A stretch of DNA of 64,000 nucleotides from WSZJ01 sp964590435 (GTDB taxonomy: Bacteria; Planctomycetota; MHYJ01; WSZJ01): NCBI GenBank assembly GCA_964590435.1, contig CAZPWT010000067.1:59525-123524 (forward strand). The letters are read 5' to 3'. A model generated the notes under the pieces. That model was given only the letters and a program-made list of their open reading frames with translations. It was not told where the DNA came from and made no database searches. Both the position numbers and the translations under genes were made by a program. Position 1 is the stretch's first letter, and every line of letters starts with the position of its first letter. Shown here in pieces: positions 8,951-16,892 of the stretch.

Positions 8951-10360
8951 CTACCTCACGTTCTCACACCACTTCGCCTGACTTCCCCACTTTGTTCTAG
9001 CCCATTCCCTGTCCGCGACGTCTGACAGATTTGGCATCTGCACATTGAACTCCCCGCGGAAGTCCTCGGGACCATAGGTGTATGGCCCAGTCGGCTGGAT
9101 CATCTTCCCGGTCACGCAGTCGTAGTGCTCTCCTTCCTTGGTAGTAACTAGGAACGGGCCATGGACCGATTGGCGACAACACCACCAGAAGAGAAAGCAA
9201 TGCAACACCTGCACAAAAGAAAAGCCCCTCCCCTCATATTGGGCCATGTTGTTCCCTCCGGGCTGGAACTCCAGGACCAACTTACCGCCCTCTCTCCTAA
9301 TACTCTTGGGCTTTGGTCCGACAGCTCCCAAGCTGAGATCGGCATCCGAATCGATAACGCGACCCACCCCCGATCGCGGTTGGCCGTCAGCCTTGCGTTC
9401 CGCCTCCTCAGCCGGCGACTCCGGTACAGCCCAGGTGTCCGGATCCTTTTCCACAAGTTGGGGGCATGGTTCGGCAAATACGCTTACTGCATCAAGCGCC
9501 ATCCATTCTCCTCCCTCACAGTCAATCGAGAATGTAATGACAGGCGGAATAGGCTGGGTATAGGAACCATCTTGCTGCAATTCCGGCGGCCGTGCGCCCT
9601 CGATGGAAATCGTCGTACCGCCGAAGGTCTTCTTTCTAGTACCAGGTTCCACCGGAGGCCTATTATCGAACGGGGGAGTTTCGATTTCTCCGCGCTTCTT
9701 GGGCGGATTCGGCGGGACTGGCCTATCATCGAAATACACCAGGGGACCCTCCAGGGGTTTGACAGAAGCCTGAATAACCATCTGTCCACCTCCGGTTAGT
9801 GAGGACTGCCTCAACAGGATTTCTGCACGCCGGATTCCAATGTACGACACCGCATCTGGAACAACTCGCATTTCCCCTTGCGGGATTTGACTTGTCAGGA
9901 ATCTAGGCCTCCGAAACATGTTGCCTTGCCGATATGAAGCATCCTGCGCCCCGAGTGAAAAGAAGTCATCCGTTACGTTGTCGGAGTGCCTGCTCTTGAG
10001 ATTCAGACCATTTTTCGGAATGGCGCTCGCCTCCTTTCCGGTCGTTGATTGAGACTCAAATCCTTGGGCACTCGTGAAGATTCCGTTTTCAAATCCTCCG
10101 GCGTGTGCCCAGAGTGGCCGTGGCGGAAATGGAACAGCCGCGGCGGGAGGAACGAGCGGTCCAAGTTCGGGTTTTCCTCCGAGGGGATCCCCTCCGGCGT
10201 CACCGCCTTCTCCAGGACCTATAACCACAGGTCGCGGCGCAAACATCTTGGCCATGTCCCGCATCGCCGTCAATCCAGCTGGCTCCGGCGGACGCATTGA
10301 GATGATTCCGTCAAGCCTAATGAGCGGCACGCCGACTGGAGCGCCGAGTGGATGTGCCAT
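8951..10360 (-). CDS. Large uncharacterised protein, possible structural component
   Basis: 469 residues, no signal peptide. AAGGAGG precedes the ATG at a good distance. The N-terminal third is Gly/Pro-rich; the middle has beta-type stretches and long Pro-rich linkers. The C-terminus has a Trp/Cys-rich patch (FSFVQVLHCFLFWWCCRQ) and then YTYGPEDF, FNVQ and SDVADREWA. That order of motifs recurs in the protein at 15041-16129 (LVQ..., Y-x-FGPP, VVQ, YNVADIE), so the two probably share a domain. It follows a run of phage-tail-like genes on the same strand, separated from them by an IS remnant. I do not recognise a known family. Confidence 0.75.
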   Translation of the reverse strand: MAHPLGAPVGVPLIRLDGIISMRPPEPAGLTAMRDMAKMFAPRPVVIGPGEGGDAGGDPLGGKPELGPLVPPAAAVPFPPRPLWAHAGGFENGIFTSAQGFESQSTTGKEASAIPKNGLNLKSRHSDNVTDDFFSLGAQDASYRQGNMFRRPRFLTSQIPQGEMRVVPDAVSYIGIRRAEILLRQSSLTGGGQMVIQASVKPLEGPLVYFDDRPVPPNPPKKRGEIETPPFDNRPPVEPGTRKKTFGGTTISIEGARPPELQQDGSYTQPIPPVITFSIDCEGGEWMALDAVSVFAEPCPQLVEKDPDTWAVPESPAEEAERKADGQPRSGVGRVIDSDADLSLGAVGPKPKSIRREGGKLVLEFQPGGNNMAQYEGRGFSFVQVLHCFLFWWCCRQSVHGPFLVTTKEGEHYDCVTGKMIQPTGPYTYGPEDFRGEFNVQMPNLSDVADREWARTKWGSQAKWCENVR

Positions 10361-10519
10361 TACCTGCCTCCTTAACTCTTGTTAGCGGCTGAATTCCTTC
10401 CCAGGGAGTGGGATGTTTTGCGTTTGCGCATCAAGGGCAATAGTCGCGGATCACGATGATGCCTAACTGCCCGAAGACGACGACTTTGAAACACGTATTG
10501 ACCCCGGTGAGGTTAAAGG

Positions 10520-10711
10520 CTGCCGACCTACGCGCCGGAGCTCAGGCCCGACGACCGGGTCTGGTCCAACGCCAAGCACTCCGAGCTCACCAACTTCGCC
10601 CCGAAGTCGACACTCAATCTTCGGCAGTGCCGCACGTGGGAACTCCAGGACCAGCGGGAGCGGCCAGGACTCCTGCGCAGCTTCATCAATCATGCGGGCC
10701 TCACGCTGTGA
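10520..10711 (+). pseudogene. IS630-family transposase remnant (C-terminal fragment)
   Basis: Read in frame from 10520 to the TGA at 10711 this gives 63 residues: LPTYAPELRPDDRVWSNAKH, SELTNFAP, then LLRSFINHAGLTL at the end. This is the C-terminal signature of IS630-type DDE transposases (LPxYxPxLNPxExVWxxLK ... L-R-x-F-x-x-H-x-G-L). The conserved NPxE is degraded to RPDD, so the third catalytic acidic position is altered. Stop codons lie directly upstream in this frame and the rest of the transposase is missing. No terminal inverted repeats were found. It is opposite in strand to its neighbours and splits a gene run. Confidence 0.8.
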
Positions 10712-10751
10712 TTGCCTGTGATCATGTCAACTATGCTGGAATCAATAGCGC

Positions 10752-11165
10752 CTACTTCGGAACGATCGATGCCGTGACGCTAAGTAGCACGGTCCCCGCG
10801 CCGCTATCCGCGCGAAGGGCAATGGTCCTGACGTTGATGTCGGTAGGCCCGATGATCGTCACGCCGAGGGCGCTGAGATTCCCGCTCCCCAGCAGGATGG
10901 CGTTCTGCTGATCGTCGTATCCGAGGAGGTAGATCGTCACGTTGACGCCGGCAGTTGCCGCGATGGCCAGGCACTGAAGAAGCATGCTGCCGTCGCCATC
11001 GGGGACCTGGAACTGCGGTGAAATCGTGGGGGTTCCCTGGACCGCCGCAACGGCCTCCCAGACCCGATAGTCCACCGAGGTCCCCTGGGTGAACTCCTCA
11101 GGGACCCTGACGTCGGGCCCGCTTGATGCCGGAAGCTGCGCGCAGGAACAACCGTTGCCGCCCAT
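10752..11165 (-). CDS. Small beta-rich protein with Cys-rich N-terminus
   Basis: 137 residues; AAGGAG precedes the ATG. It starts MGGNGCSCAQL and then becomes a regular beta-rich domain (VNVTIYLLGYDDQQNAILLG, DINVRTIALRADSGAG). No signal peptide. Size, order and beta character resemble its upstream neighbours at 12792-13121 and 13192-13743, which suggests a family of small structural or tail-type proteins. Function unknown. Confidence 0.75.
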   Translation of the reverse strand: MGGNGCSCAQLPASSGPDVRVPEEFTQGTSVDYRVWEAVAAVQGTPTISPQFQVPDGDGSMLLQCLAIAATAGVNVTIYLLGYDDQQNAILLGSGNLSALGVTIIGPTDINVRTIALRADSGAGTVLLSVTASIVPK

Positions 11166-11201
11166 GGTCTTACTCCTTTTGATTCCAACGATTCCTAAGA
11201 A

Positions 11202-12086
11202 CTAGCTGTACTCCTCGATGATGATCACGCCGGCGAGCCCGGCACCGCCTGCGCGGGCCGTTCCGTTGCTGATCGTGCACGCGCCACCTCCGCCCGCGCC
11301 GAAGCCAATGCCTGTTCCCCCGGCGCCGGAGGTATTCAGTGTCCCGATGCCGCCGGCGCCGAAGCCGCAACTGCCGCCGTCGCCGCCGCAGGCGATGTTG
11401 CCGGTGCCGCTCATCTGGACGCCGTTCATCCCGCGCATGCCGCTGCCATTCAGATCGCCGTTCGTGGAGACGGCGGCCGCGGCGCCTCCGGCGACGAGGC
11501 CGACGTCGCTCTGCGCGGCGCCGCTGGGACCGCCGCCGCCGCCCTTCGCGGTGACGGTGACGCCGCTGACGGTGAAGGTCGTATTTCCGCCTGCGCCGCC
11601 GGCCGAACCGGAGCTGCCCGTCCCTCCTGAGCCGATGGCGCAGGTGTACGCGGTTGAGGGGCTGACGCTGAACGTCTTCTCGGCATAGCCGCCCGACCCG
11701 CCTCCGCCGCCGACGGACGTCTTGTTCGAGCCGGGGGCGACCGACCCGCCTCCGGCACCGCCGCCGCCCTGCATGCGGAGGATGATCTTGTTCGTCGAGG
11801 CCCCCGTCGTGTGGCTTGTGCCCGAGGTCTTGACGGTCGTGCTGAGGTACCGCCCGGAAGCGCCGCTGCCGGACGGGACCGAATACGCCCCGGTCCCGTC
11901 GAGGTACTTCGTGGCATCGTTGGGCAGCTTGGGCGTCAGGCCGTGCGCGGAGGTGGAGACGTTCAGCGTGGTGACGTCGGTCGGCGCGGCGAGCTCGTCG
12001 AGCTTGATCGGGTCGGCGCCGCCTGACATGTGGGTCGAGGCGTGGGGTTGCACCCCGCCCTGGCTCAGGCCCCGGATCGTCGGCAT
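11202..12086 (-). CDS. Phage tail-fibre-like glycine-rich protein
   Basis: 294 residues. The N-terminus holds a widespread phage structural motif: HASTHMSGGADPIKLDELAA, then a segment like SAHGLTPKLPNDATKYLDGTG. From about residue 110 it is an extreme Gly/Ser/Ala repeat (MQGGGGAGGGS, FGAGGGGACTISNGTARAGG) ending in GLAGVIIIEEYS, as in glycine-rich tail fibres and receptor-binding proteins. I chose the ATG at 12086 because it lies two bases after the previous stop and begins the recognisable motif; the upstream extension is out of frame with the real preceding gene. The G-rich tract was read on the minus strand. Confidence 0.85.
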   Translation of the reverse strand: MPTIRGLSQGGVQPHASTHMSGGADPIKLDELAAPTDVTTLNVSTSAHGLTPKLPNDATKYLDGTGAYSVPSGSGASGRYLSTTVKTSGTSHTTGASTNKIILRMQGGGGAGGGSVAPGSNKTSVGGGGGSGGYAEKTFSVSPSTAYTCAIGSGGTGSSGSAGGAGGNTTFTVSGVTVTAKGGGGGPSGAAQSDVGLVAGGAAAAVSTNGDLNGSGMRGMNGVQMSGTGNIACGGDGGSCGFGAGGIGTLNTSGAGGTGIGFGAGGGGACTISNGTARAGGAGLAGVIIIEEYS

Positions 12087-12088
12087 GG

Positions 12089-12658
12089 CTACTCGTCCTC
12101 CATGAGGTCGAATCCACCGATGATCCACGTGGGTGCGGTGGTTGCAGCCCAGGTGTAGACGAGGATCGAGCCGGTGAAGCCGACGAGGACGCCGTCGTGC
12201 ATGTCCGGGTTGAAGATCGACCCTGCCCACGCGGGCTGCGTCCACTCGTACAGGTAGCGAACGGCGGACGGCGAGGTCGCCGTCGGGTTGTACCGGAAGC
12301 TGAACCCCGCGGTGAGCCCGCTGGGCATCGCGGTCGCCTGCGGAGTGATCGCGGTTCCGCCCGCGGAGTAGCGGTCGGTAGAGTCGATGGCGACCGCGAC
12401 GTGGATCGTCCCGCCCGCAGGCGTCCCGATCTGGCAGAGCGCCAGGTTCGAGAGCACGAGGCGGTGCGCGGAATTCGCCTGGTTGATCAGAAACGTCGGC
12501 GTCGTCGCCGAGAACGAGGTCTGGCCCGTGATCGTCGTCCCCGGCGTCTGGTGCGCCACGGCCCAGCGCCGGCCCCCGACGCACGACCCGTACGCCTTCG
12601 CGCGATCCCAGTACTTCTGGGGCTCGTAGATGTAGTTCAGAGGAAGCTCGGCAACCAT
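12089..12658 (-). CDS. Phage-tail-type structural protein, uncharacterised
   Basis: 189 residues, no signal peptide. It has an N-terminal YIYEPQKYWDRAKAY segment and then beta-rich sequence (HRLVLSNLALCQIGTPAGGT, AVAIDSTDRYSAGG, AGFSFRYNPTATS) ending in WIIGGFDLMEDE. It is two bases upstream of the glycine-rich fibre gene, so it is likely co-translated with it. The style matches tail or baseplate accessory proteins; no specific family is recognised. Confidence 0.75.
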   Translation of the reverse strand: MVAELPLNYIYEPQKYWDRAKAYGSCVGGRRWAVAHQTPGTTITGQTSFSATTPTFLINQANSAHRLVLSNLALCQIGTPAGGTIHVAVAIDSTDRYSAGGTAITPQATAMPSGLTAGFSFRYNPTATSPSAVRYLYEWTQPAWAGSIFNPDMHDGVLVGFTGSILVYTWAATTAPTWIIGGFDLMEDE

Positions 12659-12704
12659 CGGCAGGTCCCTTTCAGTTCGCGCTCCGGTTCACTGCAGTCC
12701 TGCT

Positions 12705-12779
12705 GAGCCCGGGACTCGCGGGCCGCACTTCGCCCCGAACCCCGGGCTCTTGTCGGGCGCGGCCGAGACGAGGCCGCGC
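12705..12779. terminator. Nested GC-rich inverted repeats between tail-like genes
   Basis: GAGCCCGGG at 12705 pairs with CCCGGGCTC at 12741-12749. Immediately after, GCGCGGCC and GGCCGCGC form a perfect 8-bp stem around GAGACGA (12757-12779). The pair sits between the stop of the 12792-13121 gene and the next start on the minus strand, so a terminator or attenuator is possible. No T-tract is present. Confidence 0.45.
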
Positions 12780-12791
12780 GGGCTGGCACGG

Positions 12792-13121
12792 TTACTGCTG
12801 GCTCGTGTAAATGTCGCTCCCGATGATCACGGTCTGGCTGGCGCCGGTGACCGAGTACTTCAGCCTCACGTACGCGAACGTGTAATTGTTGTTGGTCGTG
12901 GACGAGAACCCGATGGCCGTCTGGGTCTGGGCGCTTCCGATGTTCTCCCAGTTCTGGAGATCGTTCGATCCCTGAAGCGTCGTGGCGATGTTCGTCGCGC
13001 CGCCGAGGTTGTAGAGTGTCACCGAGAACCGGGACGAGTTCGCGCCGGCCATGCTGACGGCGGGAGAGAACTGGTCCGTCCCCTGGGTCACTGCGAGTTT
13101 CGTCGCGAGCTGGGCGTACAT
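12792..13121 (-). CDS. Discoidin-like beta-sandwich protein, phage-tail-like run
   Basis: 109 residues with AGGAG before the ATG. The central segment TTLQGSNDLQNWENIG followed by FAYVRLKYSV matches the pattern of F5/8 type C (discoidin) and related carbohydrate- or surface-binding folds (GSNDGSNW...YVRL). No signal peptide. The neighbour at 13192-13743 shows the same order (EEGPELQNWRP ... RFVRFRYTGSN), so the two are probably paralogues. A surface-recognition role within a particle is an inference from the neighbouring fibre gene. Confidence 0.75.
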   Translation of the reverse strand: MYAQLATKLAVTQGTDQFSPAVSMAGANSSRFSVTLYNLGGATNIATTLQGSNDLQNWENIGSAQTQTAIGFSSTTNNNYTFAYVRLKYSVTGASQTVIIGSDIYTSQQ

Positions 13122-13191
13122 GGGCTTCTCCTGTAATGGGGTCTAAGTGGACGTCGATGTTTTGTTTTCGAGAGCTTCTTCCGTTTGCGGC

Positions 13192-13743
13192 TCAAACGGC
13201 GCCGAAGTTCGACGCCATCCGGCGCGCTCCTTTCACGCCGAGCAGATTCACCGCCAGCGTCGCCTTCCCGCTCGCCGTGTTCGACCCCGTGTACCGGAAC
13301 CGGACGAATCGCGAGCTGATCCCCCGGACTGCCCAGGTCGCGTAGCCCGCGTTCGACAGCCGCGCGGCAGACGCCGGGCGCCAGTTCTGGAGCTCAGGGC
13401 CTTCCTCCACCTGGACGTCCACGGAGGCCAGCGTCAGGTTGTGAATCACGATCTCGACGCGGATCGCGTTGCAGTCCCCAAGTTCGTAGGCCTCCGAAGC
13501 GGTCTCTTCGCTTTGGCCCAGCGAGAGTTTCGACGCCACCTGGGCCGACTGGCCCGCTTCGAGCGAAAAGGCCACGGCGGGGCCAGACCAGGACGGGGCG
13601 CGGCGGGTGCCGCTCTCTTCGGCGGGAGCTTCGATCACGGGCTGAACCGCTGGATCAGGCCCGGGGATGATCACCCCCGGGGGGACGCCCGGCTTGCTCC
13701 CGTCGCACTCCTTTCCGTCTTCGCACGACTTGCAGCAGCTCAT
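13192..13743 (-). CDS. Cys-rich N-terminus plus discoidin-like domain
   Basis: 183 residues. The start MSCCKSCEDGKECDGSKPG has five cysteines in the first 15 residues, followed by a Pro-rich linker. A beta-rich domain follows (about 75-180) with VDVQVEEGPELQNWRPASAA and SSRFVRFRYTGSNTASG, parallel to the 109-residue protein downstream. The ATG overlaps the previous stop by four bases (ATGA), showing tight coupling. Zinc binding or disulfide formation by the Cys cluster is possible but not shown. Confidence 0.75.
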   Translation of the reverse strand: MSCCKSCEDGKECDGSKPGVPPGVIIPGPDPAVQPVIEAPAEESGTRRAPSWSGPAVAFSLEAGQSAQVASKLSLGQSEETASEAYELGDCNAIRVEIVIHNLTLASVDVQVEEGPELQNWRPASAARLSNAGYATWAVRGISSRFVRFRYTGSNTASGKATLAVNLLGVKGARRMASNFGAV

Positions 13744-14258
13744 TCGCCGACTCCTTGCCGACCATCATCGGGGCGGGGCCCGCGACAGTTGGCCCAGTTC
13801 TCCCACGCGCGACGCTCCGCCGGGGTCGGCACCTTTCCGCCGGATTTCCTCCACGCCCGTCGTCCCGCGGCATTCCGGCAGATGAACACGTCGAACGGCG
13901 GCATGCGCCGGGGAGCAAAGCAGCGGCGGGCCGCGTCGTGCAGCCACACCTCGAAGCGAAGTTCTTCCGGGATGGCGGGATCGGTCAGTGCAAATCGGGG
14001 TGAGTCGGGGACAAGACCCGCATTCCGGCGCTCGCGAAACTCGCGCAGCGCCTCGCGCACCCGGCCCTCGTGACGACTCGAGGTTTCCAGTTCGCGGCCG
14101 GACGATTCGTTCGCGACGGGAGTGAGTCCTGCGGCGTCGACGTCCCGTCCGCCTCCGATATTTCCGTCAGCGCGCTCGGTGAGTTCGACCCACGACAGGC
14201 CGTCTTCGGAGGCCTGAAATCGGACCTGCGCAAACTCCGCCCATTCCCGAGTGATCAC
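13740..14258 (-). CDS. Hypothetical protein in tail-like operon
   Basis: 172 residues, coupled to both neighbours by four-base overlaps. It contains RFQASEDGLSWVELTER near the N-terminus, similar in style to the GSNDLQNW segment of its neighbours. A charged helical region follows, and near the C-terminus there is FDVFICRNAAGRRAWRKSGG and AERRAWENWANCRG. I do not recognise a family. Confidence 0.7.
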   Translation of the reverse strand: MITREWAEFAQVRFQASEDGLSWVELTERADGNIGGGRDVDAAGLTPVANESSGRELETSSRHEGRVREALREFRERRNAGLVPDSPRFALTDPAIPEELRFEVWLHDAARRCFAPRRMPPFDVFICRNAAGRRAWRKSGGKVPTPAERRAWENWANCRGPRPDDGRQGVGE

Positions 14259-14734
14259 CGCTCGCCTCCGGTGCGCCGCCGCGCCCGCTTCTTCGCTGCC
14301 TTCCGCACCTGGCTCCGCGCGGCCTCCGCCTCACGGATGGCCATGATCACGATGTCGGCGACGTCGAGGAGCCGGGCTCGCGCCGGGACCCGCGGAAATG
14401 CCGCCTCGTATCGCGCCCGGTCGCCGATTCGCGAGCGGAAGGACAGCTCCGCGTACCACCGGAGCATCCGGAACTCGTCCACGCTGAACTTCGGGCGCGC
14501 CGTCGCCGGCGGGACGCAGGGGACCGTCGGGAGAAGGGCGACATTCGCCGCGTGAGCCTTGTCGTGGCCTGGTTGGGTTTCCGGCCCGGCTCCTTGTGCC
14601 CGGCGCAAAACCGGGTTCCCTGGTCCCCGCGTCCGCGCCGGCGTCGGCGCGTCGAGCGGAGGAATCGATTCAGGTTCGTCGGGCTGTATCTGGCTCACGT
14701 GACGCTCGCTCCGCTGAAAACCGTGGATACTCAT
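14255..14734 (-). CDS. Hypothetical protein, first gene of tail-like operon
   Basis: 159 residues. The N-terminal 70 residues are Pro-rich and probably disordered; the C-terminal part is helical (FSVDEFRMLRWYAELSFRSR ... VADIVIMAIREAEAARSQVR) and ends in a very basic tail (KKRARRRTGG). The basic tail could bind nucleic acid. A GTG at 14698 with an upstream GGAG is an alternative start twelve codons in. It matters because a candidate -24/-12 promoter at 14758-14773 would start transcription near 14747. Function unknown. Confidence 0.65.
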   Translation of the reverse strand: MSIHGFQRSERHVSQIQPDEPESIPPLDAPTPARTRGPGNPVLRRAQGAGPETQPGHDKAHAANVALLPTVPCVPPATARPKFSVDEFRMLRWYAELSFRSRIGDRARYEAAFPRVPARARLLDVADIVIMAIREAEAARSQVRKAAKKRARRRTGGER

Positions 14735-14757
14735 CCGCTGAGGACGAGGAGCGGTTT

Positions 14758-14773
14758 AGCGAAGCGCGTGCCG
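14758..14773 (-). promoter_or_regulatory. Candidate sigma-54 promoter for the 14734-to-10752 gene run
   Basis: On the minus strand CGGCACG-N4-TCGCT matches the -24/-12 consensus TGGCACG-N4-TTGCW except at two positions, with GG and GC correctly spaced. It is just upstream of the first gene of the tail-like operon. A two-mismatch site is expected by chance several times in 64 kb, so only its position makes it interesting. Confidence 0.35.
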
Positions 14774-14987
14774 CTTCAAAAGGCAGACGGAAAGGCCACG
14801 CTTCCGAGAGTGCGGCGGCTCGACCATTGGGAACACCGGCGGTTCGCCTCGCCTCGAGTAGGCCAACTCGTTGCCAACTCGCCAACTCGAGTTGCGATCC
14901 CGAAACCGCAAATCCTGGAAGTACGCGTTGGGCACGGCGGCGGTGATTCCTCGCGTGACCTCCGCCGCAGTTGGGTGGGGATGTCTC

Positions 14988-15003
14988 TGGCACGACCTAT
15001 GCA
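14988..15003 (+). promoter_or_regulatory. Sigma-54-type (-24/-12) promoter before the 15041 gene
   Basis: TGGCACG-ACCT-ATGCA differs from the consensus TGGCACG-N4-TTGCW at one position only. Transcription would begin near 15014, giving a leader of about 27 nt before the ATG at 15041. That supports this start over the ATG at 14981, which would lie upstream of the promoter. A GAFTGA-type activator is encoded nearby at 16893-18386. Confidence 0.65.
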
Positions 15004-15040
15004 GGTACGCCGCTCACGGGCACTTCCATTGGTGAATCGC

Positions 15041-16129
15041 ATGGCAGACGAAGCTCGCGGGGAACATCTTTCCCCTCCCCCCGGGTGTGACCCGAGTGGC
15101 TACGTTGAGTATCCGACGGAGGATGGTGGCGGGTGGGGCGACCTCTCGGAAATCGAGGTTCCGCCGGAGTTGGTGGCACCGGAGTCTAATCCGGAGGAAC
15201 CTCAGGTCCCCGACGATCCTGGCTACATGCGGATCAGCCCGGATCCGTCTGCGTTCATGATTGCATCGAACCCTCGTCTCGGGCCGAATTTCCGGGTCTC
15301 GCTGGCACCCTCCAGGAATTTCCAGAACGCCGGCATCAAGGGCGGTGAAGAGTCGACACTGAACCCGAAGGGACTCGGGGCCGTCTACGATCCGGCCCGG
15401 GGAGCGTTCTTCCCTGGCGAAAGGGCTTGCCTGTTCGCCGCACCGGCGGAAAGCGTGGGAGGCGAGGTGGAACTGGCGGCCGGCTGCACGGAGTCAGCAC
15501 CGCCTTCGTGGTACGGATGCAGAGGGTTTCACTGGACCACGGGCTTCAAGCTGACTGTCGACGGGCACGCGCCGGGCTTTGAATCGTGGCTGGTTCAACA
15601 CGTGAGATACCGTGAAAAATACAAGTTCTGCGGAACTCGGGAGTGGCAAGGGACGCCTGAGGACTACTGGGAAGCCTGGAAGATCGACGCCGCGGGAAAG
15701 CCGCTTCAGGATCGTGAATACACCCACGACTTCGGTCCGCCTGCCGGGGTGAAGACGGTCGTTCAGCAGGGAGTGGACACGTATAACGTCGCGGACATCG
15801 AGAACACATGCGGGATGTGGGAGAAGGCCGGCGAGTTCTACTGGTTGTCGTACCTCCCCGCTGGGTTCATTCCGAAGAATCGTGATCCTCGCATTCACGC
15901 GGGCAGCATTCCTTCTTCAAGGCGCCGACCTCCCGGCTTGTTCAGATTCACGATGGGCAACACACCCATCCTGGAGAAATTTGCGGCATGTTCGTGGAGC
16001 TGCTGTCCCAATTACAAGGTTGGCCTGGCGTATTGCCGTTCGCCGAAGGACTTCGCGGGGTACCGCTGGCGACTTCTGGACGGAAAACCGCTGCCGAAAA
16101 TGGCCGAACGTGAGTCGGCCTTCCACTAG
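15041..16129 (+). CDS. Large uncharacterised protein, partner-like to 8951-10360
   Basis: 362 residues from the ATG at 15041, chosen because the -24/-12 element ends at 15003 and the frame before it reads as non-protein. No signal peptide. Acidic, Pro-rich N-terminus; from about residue 70 a soluble beta-type protein with many cysteines and aromatics (APPSWYGCRGFHWTTGFKL). The segment SWLVQHVRYREKYKFC, then YTHDFGPPAGVKTVVQ and DTYNVADIE, parallels FVQVLHC, YTYGPEDF, FNVQ and SDVADRE of the 469-residue protein on the other side of the tail-like genes. Near the end are CSWSCCPNYKVGLAYC. I do not recognise a family. Confidence 0.7.
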   Translation: MADEARGEHLSPPPGCDPSGYVEYPTEDGGGWGDLSEIEVPPELVAPESNPEEPQVPDDPGYMRISPDPSAFMIASNPRLGPNFRVSLAPSRNFQNAGIKGGEESTLNPKGLGAVYDPARGAFFPGERACLFAAPAESVGGEVELAAGCTESAPPSWYGCRGFHWTTGFKLTVDGHAPGFESWLVQHVRYREKYKFCGTREWQGTPEDYWEAWKIDAAGKPLQDREYTHDFGPPAGVKTVVQQGVDTYNVADIENTCGMWEKAGEFYWLSYLPAGFIPKNRDPRIHAGSIPSSRRRPPGLFRFTMGNTPILEKFAACSWSCCPNYKVGLAYCRSPKDFAGYRWRLLDGKPLPKMAERESAFH

Positions 16130-16202
16130 AGGCGGCTGAGGACCGCGCAATTCCGAAGCCAGGCATGTATCCTCCGGCTCACGCCCCGGGTCCTGTCACG
16201 GC

Positions 16203-16829
16203 CTACTTCTCGTGTTCGCTCGAGGGAAGGACGTCGAACGTGCGCCAATCCGACACGAGGCGACAGCGCACGGCTCGTGCTCGCACTTCCCTCACAATGG
16301 GCCACTCCTCCCCTCCGACCCGGCCCGACCAGTCCGGGTTGGGAACGCTCGTGTCGTAGAGGAGGCGCATGGAGTACATACCGGGGGCCGAAGGCCTCCA
16401 CAGGTCGAACCACACGATCCGGACAGGGCGCGACCCGAAGAGCGCGAGCGACGAGCCGGGGCCCAGGTCGACGCCGTCCACGTCGTTCTGGCTGGGTTCA
16501 AGGAGCTCTTCTGACCTCGCTGCGGGGCGAATCGCTTCGCCGTCGGGCCCCCTCAGTTCAATGTCCACGAAGGGGACGGCCGATCGGGCGAATCCCTGGC
16601 CCAGGGGCAGCGCGACGAAGTGCGCGTTGGACCCGCGGTTGACGAGGAACGCCGAGAAAGTGACCGGCTGATTCACCTCGAAGGCTGGCCGATCCACGCA
16701 GAGGAGGACTTCCAGTCCCGCGGCCGGGCCGTCACCCGAAACAGAACTGCCACAGGAACAGCCGCAGAGAACGGCCGACAGCCAGAGCAGAATCAACCGG
16801 GGGGCCAGCGTGAAGCGAGTGCGGGTCAT
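16203..16829 (-). CDS. Lipoprotein of unknown function
   Basis: 208 residues with a clear lipoprotein signal (LILLWLSAVLCGC, lipobox LCGC), preceded by GGAGG. The mature part is beta-rich with an Ig-like feel: LLCVDRPAFEVNQPVTFSAF followed by LVNRGSN, then VPFVDIELRGPDG and PGMYSMRLLYDT. The pattern resembles intracellular proteinase inhibitor-like and CARDB-type domains. A similar arrangement occurs in the exported protein at 34423-35118 (SLRVRIINATDKDITVEG). It lies convergent to the 15041 gene and downstream of the activator gene. Confidence 0.75.
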   Translation of the reverse strand: MTRTRFTLAPRLILLWLSAVLCGCSCGSSVSGDGPAAGLEVLLCVDRPAFEVNQPVTFSAFLVNRGSNAHFVALPLGQGFARSAVPFVDIELRGPDGEAIRPAARSEELLEPSQNDVDGVDLGPGSSLALFGSRPVRIVWFDLWRPSAPGMYSMRLLYDTSVPNPDWSGRVGGEEWPIVREVRARAVRCRLVSDWRTFDVLPSSEHEK

Positions 16830-16892
16830 GGGAGGCCTCCAGCCTGGGAGATGCGCACGACGATGTTCCGGATCACATTCAGAAGATGGGCG

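Noticed and set aside
10456..10911. A 151-residue plus-strand ORF at the IS remnant
   Set aside because: Wrong frame; the transposase similarity is in the frame ending at 10711.
12784..12799. TGGCACG-N4-CTGCT on the plus strand, one mismatch from the -24/-12 consensus
   Set aside because: It points into the antisense of the 12792-13121 gene and precedes no plus-strand gene; probably chance in GC-rich DNA.
14981..15040. ATG at 14981 as the start of the 15041 gene
   Set aside because: It lies upstream of the candidate promoter and too close to its own GGTGGGG for a ribosome-binding site.
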